Assembly (NCBI GenBank): GCA_963739355.1
Contig: CAVUAD010000005.1
Coordinates: 539,961-603,960, forward strand
Reading direction: 5' to 3'
Source of the DNA: JAWVFM01 sp963739355
Lineage (GTDB): Bacteria; Actinomycetota; Thermoleophilia; Solirubrobacterales; 70-9
DNA: 64,000 nucleotides
Made by a program: the position numbers and the translations under genes. Of the stretch, positions 1 through 9,028 are shown piece after piece; the first letter of the stretch is position 1; each line of letters begins with the position of its first letter. Below the pieces are notes generated by a model. The model was given only the letters and a program-made list of their open reading frames with translations. It was not told the origin of the DNA and ran no database searches.

Positions 1-116
1 TGCCGCGGGCCCGCCACGCGGCCATCCTGCCGGGACCGCTGCGAGGGTCGGGACTGCGCGGCTGGGCCGTCTTGTCGATCGTGGTCAAGCCGACCATCCT
101 TCGGCGTCGGGGCTGA
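1..116 (+). CDS. C-terminal fragment of an unidentified protein
   Basis: An open frame enters the window at position 3 and ends at a TGA at 114-116, giving 37 residues rich in Arg, Val and Ile that end in a basic tail (ILRRRG). I do not recognise the family. The frame runs into the 3' end of the convergent enolase-superfamily gene by about 30 bases, which is possible but makes the call weak. It could equally be a chance open frame. Confidence 0.3.
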   Translation, partial: PRARHAAILPGPLRGSGLRGWAVLSIVVKPTILRRRG

Positions 117-1194
117 GTGACAGGCCGTGGCCCGGGCGGCTGCGGTCGGGCTCGATCCGTCCGTCGCGGGGGCCCACGACGCCGTCGAGCAGCATCGACT
201 CGACCCGCACGTGGTCGTGGAAGTACTCGAGGTGGCGAAGCGTCTCGACGGCGCAGCAGGCGTGCGCGGAAACGGCGGGCGCGCAGTGCGCGGAGAACGG
301 GATTCCCGCCGCCGCCGCGAGCGCTCCGATCTGCAGGAGGCCGCTGATGCCGCCGCAGCGCGTGACGTCGGCCTGCAGCACGTCCACCGCCTGCGCCTCC
401 AGCAGGCGCGAGGCGTCGAGCGGCGACCAGCAGTACTCGCCGGCTGCGATCGCGAGCCCGGGCGGCGCGCTGTCGCGGGCCCGGCGCAGGCCCGGGATGT
501 CGTCGGAGCTGACGGGCTCCTCCAGCCAGGTGACGTTCTCGATGGCGAGCCGGCGGGCCCAGTCCACCGCCTGGCGCGGGCCGTAGGCGCCGTTGGCGTC
601 GGCCATGAGCTCCACGCCGGGACCGATCGCCTCCCTGGCGACGGCCAGGCGGTGAAGGTCGTCATCAGGGTTGCGACCGACCTTCATCTTCACCGCTCCG
701 ATTCCCTCGCCGGCCCAGCCATGCAGCTGCTCGCGCAGCATCTCGTCGGTGTACGAGGTGAATCCGCCGGAGCCGTAGACCGGCACGGAGTCGTGGCGGC
801 GGGGCAGGGCATCCGCAAGCGATGCGCCCAGCAGACGCGCCTTCAGGTCCCACGCCGCGATGTCGAGCGCCGACAGCGCCATCGCGCCCGACCCGGCCTG
901 GCCCGCGTTGCGAAGCGCGCGGCGTCCCGCGTCCCAGGTTGCGACGGGCGCCATCGGATCCGCTCCCTCGACGACCGGCGCCAGGACGGACCTCACGAGC
1001 GCCGCGACAGAGGCGTCCGCGTACGTGTACCCGAGGCCGCGCTCGCCGCCGGCCTCGAGCTCGACGACCACCATCGTCGTCGCGTCCCATTCCAGGGTCC
1101 CGTCGGACTCGGGCGAGTCGGTGGGGACGGTGTAGGCGCCGGCGCGCGTCAGCGCGGTCGCGAGCCCCGGTCGATGGGGCGCCAGGAGGCTCAC
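85..1194 (-). CDS. Enolase-superfamily enzyme (mandelate racemase/muconate lactonizing group)
   Basis: A 369-residue protein, the usual length for the MR/MLE group. These enzymes abstract a proton alpha to a carboxylate in a TIM barrel with Mg2+. The catalytic frame is visible: KMKVG (K-x-K base), MADANG (first metal Asp), WLEEP (metal Glu), AAGEY (metal Glu), QADVTRCGG and the late SAHCAP His. The K-x-K motif plus the late Asp/His pair resembles the mandelate racemase subgroup (acid-sugar dehydratases and racemases), but the substrate cannot be read. The start chosen is GTG at 1194, which overlaps the TGA of the upstream TPP-enzyme gene (GTGA), so the two are translationally coupled. The frame stays open further upstream but there it is only antisense to the neighbour. 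Confidence 0.85.
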   Translation of the reverse strand: MSLLAPHRPGLATALTRAGAYTVPTDSPESDGTLEWDATTMVVVELEAGGERGLGYTYADASVAALVRSVLAPVVEGADPMAPVATWDAGRRALRNAGQAGSGAMALSALDIAAWDLKARLLGASLADALPRRHDSVPVYGSGGFTSYTDEMLREQLHGWAGEGIGAVKMKVGRNPDDDLHRLAVAREAIGPGVELMADANGAYGPRQAVDWARRLAIENVTWLEEPVSSDDIPGLRRARDSAPPGLAIAAGEYCWSPLDASRLLEAQAVDVLQADVTRCGGISGLLQIGALAAAAGIPFSAHCAPAVSAHACCAVETLRHLEYFHDHVRVESMLLDGVVGPRDGRIEPDRSRPGHGLSLSPDAEGWSA

Positions 1195-2978
1195 CGGCGT
1201 ACCAGGAACTCCTCGGCCTTGCCCTTGAACGATTGCCTGATCACGTCCCAGGCCTTCGGGTCGCCCTGCAACAGCGCCTTCGAGATCGCCTTCGCCTGCT
1301 CGACCTTGATGTGCGGGGGCAGCGGCGGCACCGATGGATCGGTGACCGCCTCCAGCACGACCGGGCGATCGGCCGACAGCGCCTCGTCCCAGGCGTCGCC
1401 GACGCGGTCGGGGTCGTCCACCTTGATGCCGCGAAGGCCGATCATCTCGGCGAAGCGCGCGTAGGGGAAGTCCGGGATCTCCTGAGTCCCTTCGAACATC
1501 GGATCTCCCTCCATCACGCGCTGCTCCCAGGTGACCTGGTTCAGGTCGCCGTTGTTCAGCACGAGGATCACCAGCCGCGGGTCGCTCCAGCGCTGCCAGT
1601 ACTTGGCGATCGTGACCAGCTCCGAGGTGCCGTTCATCTGCATCGCCCCGTCGCCGACCAGCGCGATCGCGACCCGGTCCGGGTGGCAGAACTTCGCGGC
1701 GATCGCGTAGGGGACGCCCGGGCCCATGGTCGCCAGGGTTCCCGAGAGCGATGCCTTCATGCCCTCCCTGATCTTCACGTCGCGGGCGAACCAGTTCGCC
1801 GCGGACCCGGAGTCCGAGCTGAGGATCGCGCCGTCGGGCAGGCGCGAGGAGAGCTCCCAGAAGACCCGCTGCGGGTTGATGGGATCCGCGTCCTGCATCG
1901 CCCGCGCCTCGGTCAGCTCCCACCAGCGCGCGACGCCGGACTCGACCTCCTCGCGCCAGGAGCGGTCGTCCTTGCGCTCGAGGTGGGGGATCAGGGCGTC
2001 CAGCGTGGCCGCGGCGTCGCCCGCGAGCTGGACCTCCATGGGGTAGCGGATGCCGATCATCTTCGGGTCGATGTCGACCTGCACCCCGCGCACGGCCCCC
2101 TCCTCCGGTAGGAACTCCGAGTAGGGGAAGCTCGAGCCGACCATCAGCAGCGTGTCGGCGCCCATCATCAGGTCCCAGCTGGGCTTGGTGCCGAGCAGCC
2201 CGATCGACCCGGTCACGTACGGAAGGTCGTCCGGCAGAGCGGCCTTGCCGAGCAGGGCCTTCGCCACGCCGGCGCCGAGAAGGTCAGCGACCTCGCGCAC
2301 CTGGGCCTGCGCTTCCATCGCGCCCTGGCCGATCAGCATCGCCACCCGCTCGCCGGCGTTGAGGACCTCCGCCGCGCGACGGATCTCGTCCTCGGGCGGC
2401 AGCGCCCGGACGGTGACGTGGCCGGTGCCGGAGTGGACGGTCCCGTGGCTGCGCGGCGGCGTCTCGACCGCCTCGGCGCCCTGGACGTCGTTGGGGACGA
2501 TGATCGCGGTCACGGTCCGCTCCGCCCGGGCGATGCGCATCGCCCGGTCGACCGCGTGGCGCATCTGCGCCGGGTTGGTCACGTTGACGATGTACTCGGA
2601 GGCGACGTCCTTGAAGAGGACCGGCAGGTCGACCTCCTGCTGGTAGTTGCCGCCGAGCGAGGCGGTGGCCTGCTGGCCGACGATCGCCAGGACCGGCTGG
2701 TGGTCGAGCTTCGCGTCGTAGAGGCCGTTGAGGAGGTGGATGGCGCCGGGGCCCGAGGTGGCCAGGCAGACGCCGACGTCGCCGGTCCACTTGGCGTGCG
2801 CGCAGGCCATGAACGCCGCCATCTCCTCGTGTCGCGCCTGCACGAAGTCGATCTCGTCGGTATGGCGATCGAGCGCTCCCAGCGTCGCGTTGATCCCATC
2901 GCCTGGGTAGCCGTAGATGCGGCTCACTCCCCATTCCGAAAGACGGTTGAGCATGTGATCGGCGACGCTCTGAGGCAC
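1191..2978 (-). CDS. Thiamine-diphosphate-dependent oxidase, pyruvate oxidase/PoxB-like
   Basis: A 595-residue three-domain TPP enzyme. The N-terminal Pyr domain carries RHEE with the cofactor-activating Glu near residue 51. The central domain has Rossmann-like GQGAM and GSSFPYSEF segments for FAD or a vestigial site. The C-terminal PP domain has the metal/TPP motif GDGAMQMNG through NNGDLNQVTWEQR near residues 440-475. Length and architecture fit pyruvate:quinone oxidase (acetate from pyruvate, electrons to quinone) better than acetolactate synthase, but closely related decarboxylases and glyoxylate carboligase-like enzymes share this plan. The downstream enolase-superfamily gene starts inside its stop codon. 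A Crp-like regulator is read in the same direction just upstream and may control both. Confidence 0.88.
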   Translation of the reverse strand: MPQSVADHMLNRLSEWGVSRIYGYPGDGINATLGALDRHTDEIDFVQARHEEMAAFMACAHAKWTGDVGVCLATSGPGAIHLLNGLYDAKLDHQPVLAIVGQQATASLGGNYQQEVDLPVLFKDVASEYIVNVTNPAQMRHAVDRAMRIARAERTVTAIIVPNDVQGAEAVETPPRSHGTVHSGTGHVTVRALPPEDEIRRAAEVLNAGERVAMLIGQGAMEAQAQVREVADLLGAGVAKALLGKAALPDDLPYVTGSIGLLGTKPSWDLMMGADTLLMVGSSFPYSEFLPEEGAVRGVQVDIDPKMIGIRYPMEVQLAGDAAATLDALIPHLERKDDRSWREEVESGVARWWELTEARAMQDADPINPQRVFWELSSRLPDGAILSSDSGSAANWFARDVKIREGMKASLSGTLATMGPGVPYAIAAKFCHPDRVAIALVGDGAMQMNGTSELVTIAKYWQRWSDPRLVILVLNNGDLNQVTWEQRVMEGDPMFEGTQEIPDFPYARFAEMIGLRGIKVDDPDRVGDAWDEALSADRPVVLEAVTDPSVPPLPPHIKVEQAKAISKALLQGDPKAWDVIRQSFKGKAEEFLVRR

Positions 2979-3030
2979 GGGGATCCGGTACCCCGGCGTC
3001 GAGGGGGGCTAAACGGCCGGGTCAGCTTCC

Positions 3031-3759
3031 TTACAGAGCGGCGCTGTCGGGCGGGCCATGGCCCGCCGCATCCGGCAGCCGAGCGTCGGCGTCGGGCGGG
3101 TCTCCGCTCACCTCCCAGCCGGCCTCGACGCGCCGCAGCAGGCCAGCCTGAGCGAGATCGCTCAGGGCGGCGCTCACCGATGGGCGCCGGGCGCCGATGA
3201 GTTGGGCGATCGTCTCGTGGGTCAGCGGCAGGGGCACCAGGCAGGCGCCCGCGCTGCGCCGGCCACGATGCTCGGCGAGATGCCAGAAGAGGAGCATGAG
3301 GCGGCGGTCGAGGCCCTTCACCGCTCCGATCCCGGCATGGACGGCCAGCGAGCGCGACCGTCGCAGAGCGCTGTCCACGACGATGTCCACGAGCTCCGGA
3401 TGGCGGCAGATCGCCTCCGCCGCAGCGCCGGAAAGCGGCGCCAGCCTGACCTGCTCGAGGCACCGCCAGCCGGCCTCGACAAACGACGCGGAATCCTCCT
3501 GCCAGGGCCGAAGCACGTCGCCCCGCCCCAGCAGCTCGAGGCTCCGCACGCCGCCGACGAGAAGCTCCCGCACGATTACCCCCTCGATGATCATCAGCCC
3601 CAGGTGGACCGCCTCGGGAAGCGAGCGGTCCGGACGCCACTGGCCCGGCGCCAATGTCGTCACGTCCACGACGATCGCGTGCGCCGCCGCTTCGCGTTCG
3701 GCTGCCGGGAGCACTCGGGCGAGCTCGGGCATTGCGCGCAGTAGAGGCGTACGGGTCAC
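3031..3759 (-). CDS. Crp/Fnr-family transcriptional regulator
   Basis: A 242-residue protein with an N-terminal cyclic-nucleotide-binding-like beta-roll (about residues 15-125), a long dimer helix and a C-terminal winged helix (about 165-215; LTHETIAQLIGARRPSVSAAL is the HTH). The phosphate-binding cassette typical of cAMP-responsive Crp (GE...RxA) is replaced by GDVLRPWQ, and no Fnr-type cysteine cluster is seen, so the ligand is unknown. A paralogue with the same landmarks (GDLLRPWE, FWHLAD, ARRPSVTKAL) sits at 27034-27786. The gene lies just upstream of the TPP oxidase and on the same strand, divergent from the SDR gene. Confidence 0.85.
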   Translation of the reverse strand: MTRTPLLRAMPELARVLPAAEREAAAHAIVVDVTTLAPGQWRPDRSLPEAVHLGLMIIEGVIVRELLVGGVRSLELLGRGDVLRPWQEDSASFVEAGWRCLEQVRLAPLSGAAAEAICRHPELVDIVVDSALRRSRSLAVHAGIGAVKGLDRRLMLLFWHLAEHRGRRSAGACLVPLPLTHETIAQLIGARRPSVSAALSDLAQAGLLRRVEAGWEVSGDPPDADARLPDAAGHGPPDSAAL

Positions 3760-3854
3760 ATCCGGGAAGGTATCCCCGGGAAGGGGCGGCCGGCGTTGTC
3801 GGCTTTCTGACGGGTGAGGACTCAGAGGACCCCGGTGCGGGTACTCCGCGGCCC

Positions 3855-4854
3855 ATGGATCTGGCCGGAAAAGTTGTGGTGGTCACCGGCGCATCGGCCG
3901 GTGTCGGCCGATGCGCCGCCCGCGCCTTCGCCGAGCGAGGAGCGCACACGGCGCTCATCTCCCGCGCGGGAGAGGGCCTCGACGCCGCCACGGGCGAGTG
4001 TGCCCGCTCGGGAAGCGCTCGCTCGCTGGCCGTTCCGACCGACGTCGCCGACATGGATCAGGTCGACGATGCCGCCGAACGCATCGAGTCGGAGCTGGGG
4101 CCGATCGACGTGTGGGTCAACGATGCGATGGCAACCGTCTTCGGCCGTGTGTGGGACGTCGAGGCGGACGAGTTCCGCCGCGCGACGGAGGTCACCTACC
4201 TCGGCGCCGTACACGGCACGCTTGCGGCGCTGCGCCGCATGCGGCCGCGCGAGCGCGGGAAGATCGTGCAGGTCGGCTCCGCCCTGGCCTATCGCGCGAT
4301 CCCGCTGCAGTCGTCGTACTGCGGGGCGAAGTTCGCGCTGCGCGCCTTCACCGACTCGCTGCGCTGCGAGTTGATGGCCGAGCGCTCGCCCATCGGCGTG
4401 ACGATGGTCCATCTGCCCGGCCTCAACACTCCCCAGTTCACCTGGGTGCGGGTGAAGGGGCTCGGGCGCACACCCCGGCCGGTGCCCCCGGTCTATCAGC
4501 CGGAGGTGGCGGCTGACGGGATCCTCTTCGCCGCCACGCACGACCGCCGTGAGGTCTGGGTCGGTGGCTCGACCGTGATGACGATCCTCGGCAACAAGCT
4601 TGCTCCCTGGGCCGCGGACCTGTACCTGGCCCGCACCAACATCGACGCCCAGCAGACGGACGAGCCGGTCTCTCCGGACCGTGCGGGACTACCTGTTCGA
4701 GGCGATCGACTCGGATCGCGGCGCCCATGGGCCGTTTGACGACGAGGCAAAGGGCAGCTCCGTCCAGCTGGGCCTGGCCAAGCGCCGAGGCGCAATCGCG
4801 ACTGCAGCGGCGGCGGCGCTCGGCGCCGGCGTGGCGCTGAAGCGTCTGCGGTGA
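3855..4854 (+). CDS. Short-chain dehydrogenase/reductase, interrupted by a one-base frameshift near 4680
   Basis: A classical SDR: TGASAGVG nucleotide-binding motif near the N-terminus, then a catalytic Ser and SYCGAK (Tyr-x3-Lys). It resembles the actinobacterial SDRs whose C-terminus carries an AQQTDEPVSPDR segment followed by an acidic GAHGPFDDEA stretch. Here the first part is in one frame (ATG at 3855) and the second part, from RDYLFEAIDSDRGAHG onward, is in the next frame, ending at TGA 4852-4854. The 1000-base span equals an in-frame gene plus one base. The true stop overlaps the GTG start of the glycosidase gene, which supports the shifted ending as the real one. Without correction the frame would end at 4739. 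Confidence 0.8.
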
Positions 4855-6656
4855 CCGGTCCGGGCGCGGGCGCGCGCGCGCTGGTCGACGCCCCGCACGT
4901 CCTTCGCGAGTACGCGTTCCTCGGCGACGGAGAGCGGGGCGCCCTGGTGGGGCCGCGCGGCGACTTCGCGTGGCTGTGTTTCCCCCGTTGGCACGATCCG
5001 GCGGTGTTCGCCTCGCTGATCGGCGGCGCCGGGGTGTTTGCCGTCAGCCCCCGCGACCGCGCGGTCTGGGGCGGCTATTACGAGGACGGCAGCCTCATCT
5101 GGCATAGCCGCTGGGCCGCCGAGGATTCGATCATCGAGTGCCGCGAGGCTCTGGCTCTTCCGGCCACGCCGGAGCGGACGATCGTGCTGCGCCGGATCGT
5201 GGCCGTCTCGGGACCGGCGCGGGTGGACGCTCGCCTGGGCCTGCGGGCGGACTTCGGCCGAGCCCCTGCGCGCAGCGTGCGCGAGGTGGACGGATGCTGG
5301 CGGGCGCGGGTCGGGGGGGCGCACGCGCTCGTGCTGGGCCTGGCGGATGCCCAGGCCGGGCCGGACGGGCACAGCGGCCGCGAGATCTTTGCGTCCATCG
5401 ACCTCGAGGAGGGCGAGTCGCACGACATCGCACTCATCCTGGACGCCGAGTCCGCACCCGCCGAGCCCGAGTCGGTGGACGCGCTCTGGGACGGAACGCG
5501 GGCAGCCTGGGCGGAGCGGGTGCCCAGGCTCTCAGGCCTGCTTGCCGAGCGCGAGAGCAGGCATGCCCAGGCGGTGCTGACGGGGATGACGAGTGAGACG
5601 GGCGGCATGGTGGCGGCCGCGACCATGTCGCTGCCCGAGCGCAGCGACGAGGGCCGCAACTACGACTACCGCTATGTCTGGATCCGCGACGGTTGCTACG
5701 CCGGACAGGCGGCCGCTCGCGCGGGCGCACTGCCGCTGCTCGACTCGGCCGTGCGCTTCGTGGGGGAGCGATTGCGCGAGCACGGCGCGAAGCTGCGGCC
5801 CGCATACACGGTCACGGGGGGCGAGCTGCCGCGCGAGAAGAGGCTTGACCTTCCGGGCTATCCCGGCGGGTCCGACGTGGTCGGCAACTGGGTGCGTGGC
5901 CAGACGCAGCTCGACGCGTTCGGCGAGAGCCTCCTGCTTCTCGCCGCAGCGGCGCGGCTGGATCGCCTCGATGCCGACGGCTGGAACGCCGCGAATGTCG
6001 CGGCCGACGCCGTCGGCTCGCTGTGGCGCGAACCGGATGCGGGGATCTGGGAGTTGGACCCCGCCTTCTGGGCCCACGGGCGCCTCGTCTGTGCGGCGGG
6101 GCTGCGCGCGCTGAGCGAGGTCGCCACCACCTCCGAGCGGGCAGCCGACTGGCTGGCGTTGGCCGACGCGCTCGTGGCCGAGTGCGCGCGGCGCTGCGTG
6201 CACCCGACCGGCCGCTGGCAGCGCAGCCCGGACGACGAGAGGATCGACGCCGCGCTGTTGATGCCCGGCATCCGCGGGGCGGTCCCTGCCGACGACCCGC
6301 GCACCGTGGCGACGCTGCGGGCGGTCGAAGCCGAACTGGTCCAGAACGGCTACGCCTACCGCTACCGCCACGACTCGCGCCCGCTGGGCGAGGCGGAGGG
6401 GGCCTTTCTCGTATGCGGCTTTTGGATGGCGCTCGCCCTTCAGCAGCAGGGCGAGCGGGTGGAGGCGGCGCGATGGTTCGAGCGCAGCCGCGCCGCGTGC
6501 GGCTCGCCCGGCCTCTACTCCGAGGAGTTCGACGTGCTCCAGCGCCAGCTTCGCGGCAACCTGCCGCAGGCCTTCGTCCACGCGCTCCTCCTGGAGTGCG
6601 CGGTCGCCCTGGCGGGGGGAGACGACCCCGCCGGGCCCCTCGCCGCCGGTCGCTGA
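4851..6656 (+). CDS. Glycoside hydrolase family 15 protein (glucoamylase/trehalase-like)
   Basis: A 601-residue GH15 protein with an N-terminal beta-sandwich domain (YAFLGDGERGALVGPRGDFAWLCFPR) and a C-terminal (alpha/alpha)6 barrel. Barrel landmarks are NYDYRYVWIRD, the EPDAGIWEL segment that holds the likely catalytic acid, and YSEEFD...GNLPQAFVHA that holds the likely base. The family hydrolyses alpha-glucosidic bonds; actinobacterial members include trehalases and glucoamylases, and I cannot choose between them. No signal peptide is evident, so a cytosolic role in trehalose or glycogen turnover is likely. The GTG start at 4851 overlaps the stop of the upstream SDR. Confidence 0.88.
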   Translation: MTGPGAGARALVDAPHVLREYAFLGDGERGALVGPRGDFAWLCFPRWHDPAVFASLIGGAGVFAVSPRDRAVWGGYYEDGSLIWHSRWAAEDSIIECREALALPATPERTIVLRRIVAVSGPARVDARLGLRADFGRAPARSVREVDGCWRARVGGAHALVLGLADAQAGPDGHSGREIFASIDLEEGESHDIALILDAESAPAEPESVDALWDGTRAAWAERVPRLSGLLAERESRHAQAVLTGMTSETGGMVAAATMSLPERSDEGRNYDYRYVWIRDGCYAGQAAARAGALPLLDSAVRFVGERLREHGAKLRPAYTVTGGELPREKRLDLPGYPGGSDVVGNWVRGQTQLDAFGESLLLLAAAARLDRLDADGWNAANVAADAVGSLWREPDAGIWELDPAFWAHGRLVCAAGLRALSEVATTSERAADWLALADALVAECARRCVHPTGRWQRSPDDERIDAALLMPGIRGAVPADDPRTVATLRAVEAELVQNGYAYRYRHDSRPLGEAEGAFLVCGFWMALALQQQGERVEAARWFERSRAACGSPGLYSEEFDVLQRQLRGNLPQAFVHALLLECAVALAGGDDPAGPLAAGR

Positions 6657-6677
6657 GCCGCGCGCCGCCCGCCGCGT

Positions 6678-8039
6678 TTATTCACCCGCGGCGGCCGCCC
6701 TGGCCTCCGCCTCGGCGGCCTGGCTGTCGGCCTCCAGCCGCTCGGCGTGCTGAAGGCTCAGGCACAGCCGTCGCGTGGCCACGAACGCGAGCGGCGGCAG
6801 GGTGAAGATCGCGATGCGATAGATCCACATCTGCGTGCCGTAGTCGAGGCCCGTGAAGACGTAGAAGCGGTCGGCCGACCCGGCGAGGAAGACGAGGATC
6901 ACGAGGGTCAGCACCGCGGTGCCGATCGCCGTGCGAACCGGCGCGTCGCGCGGGCGGTCGAGCACGTTGTGGGCCCGGCGGTCGCCGATCGTGCGGCTCT
7001 CGATCCACGGCCAGGCCAGCAGGGCGACGACCAGCAGGGTGGGGAAGAGGATGCCTCCCCAGAACGGGTTGGGCACCAGCGTCCTGCTGCCGACCACCAC
7101 GTCGAAGCTCGGCATCAGCCGCAGCGCGCCGATCAGCCAGCCCAGGTACCAGTCGGGCTGCGCCCCGTTCGTGCCGTTGGCGACGTGGTAGGGCCCCCAC
7201 AGCCAGACGGGGTTGATCTGCAGCAGCCCGCCCATCAGGAAGAGGACCGCGGCGACCGCCGCCAGCAGGGCGAGCGACCGCGGCGCCTGACCCGGGAACG
7301 TCGGGATCCCCACGACCCTGCGCTCGCCGTCGACGTGGGGCCGGCGGAACTGCGCGTGATGGCGCGAGGCGACGAGGGCCAGGTGGGCGGTCAGCATGCC
7401 GCCGATCAGGAGGGGAAAGATCAGCACGTGCGCGATGTACATCCGCGACCAGAACTCGGGAGCCCCCGGGAACTGGCCGCCCCAGATCCCCTCGGCGAGG
7501 TTGCCGCCGATCACGGGGATCGACAGCGCGACGCCGTTGCCGATCGCGAGGCCCATGCCCGAGAGCAGGTCGTCGATCAGCGAGTAGCCCAGGTATCCCT
7601 CCAGCAGCGCCGTGAACAGCATCAGGACGCCGAGGGCGTAGGTGAGCTCGCGAGGCTTGCGGAACGCGCCGGTGAAGAAGACGCGCAAGAGGTGCAGGAC
7701 GATCGCGACGACAAAGACGTCGGCCGCCCAATGGTGGGTCTGGCGCATCAGCAGGCCGGCCTTGACGTCGAACGAGATGTTGATGACCGACTCGTACGCC
7801 CGGCTCATCGCCTGCCCGTCGAGCGGCGCGTAGGAGCCGTGGTAGACGGTGCTGGAGGTCGACGGTTCGAAGAAGAATGTGAGATAGACGCCGGTGGCGA
7901 TGAGGACGACGAAGGCGTAGAGCGCCACCTCGCCCAGCAGGAACGACCAGTGGTCAGGGAAGGCGTAGCGAAGGGTCTTGTTGACGAACGACGCCGACCC
8001 GGTCCGCTCGTCCAGGAACCGCACCAGGCGGCGGCTCAT
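6678..8039 (-). CDS. qcrB: Cytochrome bc complex cytochrome b subunit (QcrB)
   Basis: A 453-residue integral membrane protein with 8 to 9 hydrophobic segments. It is the b-heme subunit of the actinobacterial menaquinol:cytochrome c reductase. The first pair of heme ligands lies in RQTHHWAADV and the second group in YIAHVLIF and LTAHLALV. The Qo-site motif appears as PDWY (PEWY in many others). The C-terminal tail is Ala/Glu rich. It is the last gene of the operon; ATG at 8039 is 14 bases past the Rieske stop. Confidence 0.93.
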   Translation of the reverse strand: MSRRLVRFLDERTGSASFVNKTLRYAFPDHWSFLLGEVALYAFVVLIATGVYLTFFFEPSTSSTVYHGSYAPLDGQAMSRAYESVINISFDVKAGLLMRQTHHWAADVFVVAIVLHLLRVFFTGAFRKPRELTYALGVLMLFTALLEGYLGYSLIDDLLSGMGLAIGNGVALSIPVIGGNLAEGIWGGQFPGAPEFWSRMYIAHVLIFPLLIGGMLTAHLALVASRHHAQFRRPHVDGERRVVGIPTFPGQAPRSLALLAAVAAVLFLMGGLLQINPVWLWGPYHVANGTNGAQPDWYLGWLIGALRLMPSFDVVVGSRTLVPNPFWGGILFPTLLVVALLAWPWIESRTIGDRRAHNVLDRPRDAPVRTAIGTAVLTLVILVFLAGSADRFYVFTGLDYGTQMWIYRIAIFTLPPLAFVATRRLCLSLQHAERLEADSQAAEAEARAAAAGE

Positions 8040-8053
8040 GCCGGGACCGCGGC

Positions 8054-9028
8054 TCAATTGGGGCCTCGCGTCCTGACGCCCCAGAACGACGGCCCGACGG
8101 GGCCGGAGAAGTCGCCGGCCGCGCGCAGCTCGCCGGCCTCGATCTCCAGGGGAAGCTGCGGCAGGTCGCGGCCGGCCGGCCCGAAGGCCACCGTCCCGCC
8201 GGTCGCCGGATCGAACGTGGAGTAGTGGCAGGGGCACACCAGCATGGGCCCCGGCTCGGCCGGCGCAAAGAGGGGCTTGCGATACAGCGAGACCGCGCAC
8301 GCGGCGTGCGTGCAGATCTTCGAGTAGGCCACGATCCCGCCCGGTGCCCAATCCGAGCGCTCTTGCGGCAGGTCGAGGTCGGCCTGCGCGAGTCGCACGA
8401 CCACGACCGGGGAGCCCAGCTCCTCGGGCGAGGCCCCCTCCGGGAACGCCGTATAGAACGAGCCGACCTCGATGTCGGCGGCCCGGTAGCGCTTCCCGGT
8501 CTCGTCGACCAGCCGCCGCCCCTTGCGCCACGGCGAGTCGTACAGCGAGCCCGTGTCGAGGAACGGGCCGAGGCCGGCGGCGGGCACGACCAGGGCCCCG
8601 CCGAGGGCGGCGCCCGCGGTGCCGGCGGCGCCCGCCAGGAAGCGCTTGCGCGAGATGCCGCTGCCCGACTCGGCGACGATCTGAGCAGTCCGGTCGGCCT
8701 CCGTTCGGTCCTCCACCACGGGGTAGTCCTCGGCCAGCTGCTCGTCGGCGACCAGGAACTCGGCCGTGACCGTCAGCGCCGCCGCGAGCAGGGCAAGTGC
8801 CCCGCCGAGCGCCAGGCCCAGATACTGGGTCTGGTTCGGCGGGTCGATCGCGTAGATCACGATGAACGCCACTGCCAACGCCGCGACACCGAGGAGCAGC
8901 GCGATCACCGCCAGCTCCGCGCGGTCGTTTCCCCGCGCCGGCTCGACGACCCGTTCTGCGCGCCGCGGGCCGCGCGCGAGCCCCCACAGCAGGACCAGGG
9001 CGAGCCAGATGCGCCGCAGGAGCCTCAA
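8054..9028 (-). CDS. qcrA: Rieske iron-sulfur subunit of the cytochrome bc complex (QcrA)
   Basis: A 324-residue protein with hydrophobic N-terminal segments (the actinobacterial QcrA plan), a twin-arginine-like SRKRFLAG before the last one, and a C-terminal Rieske fold. The [2Fe-2S] ligands are in CTHAAC and CPCHYSTFD. The start chosen is TTG at 9028: it overlaps the TGA of qcrC (TTGA) and has a GAGGAGG ribosome site 6 bases upstream. A longer frame to 9106 exists but would overlap qcrC by 82 bases and adds only an Arg-rich stretch. Confidence 0.92.
   Translation of the reverse strand: MRLLRRIWLALVLLWGLARGPRRAERVVEPARGNDRAELAVIALLLGVAALAVAFIVIYAIDPPNQTQYLGLALGGALALLAAALTVTAEFLVADEQLAEDYPVVEDRTEADRTAQIVAESGSGISRKRFLAGAAGTAGAALGGALVVPAAGLGPFLDTGSLYDSPWRKGRRLVDETGKRYRAADIEVGSFYTAFPEGASPEELGSPVVVVRLAQADLDLPQERSDWAPGGIVAYSKICTHAACAVSLYRKPLFAPAEPGPMLVCPCHYSTFDPATGGTVAFGPAGRDLPQLPLEIEAGELRAAGDFSGPVGPSFWGVRTRGPN

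Noticed and set aside
127..1464. Long plus-strand open frames antisense to the enolase and PoxB genes
   Set aside because: Products are Arg/Ala/Gly-rich with no domains; they are shadows typical of high-GC DNA. The same holds for most long opposite-strand frames in the window.
2988..3014. SigB-type promoter (GTTT...GGGTAC) in front of the PoxB-like gene
   Set aside because: The spacing is 17 bases rather than 14-16 and the -10 lies only about 10 bases before the start codon.
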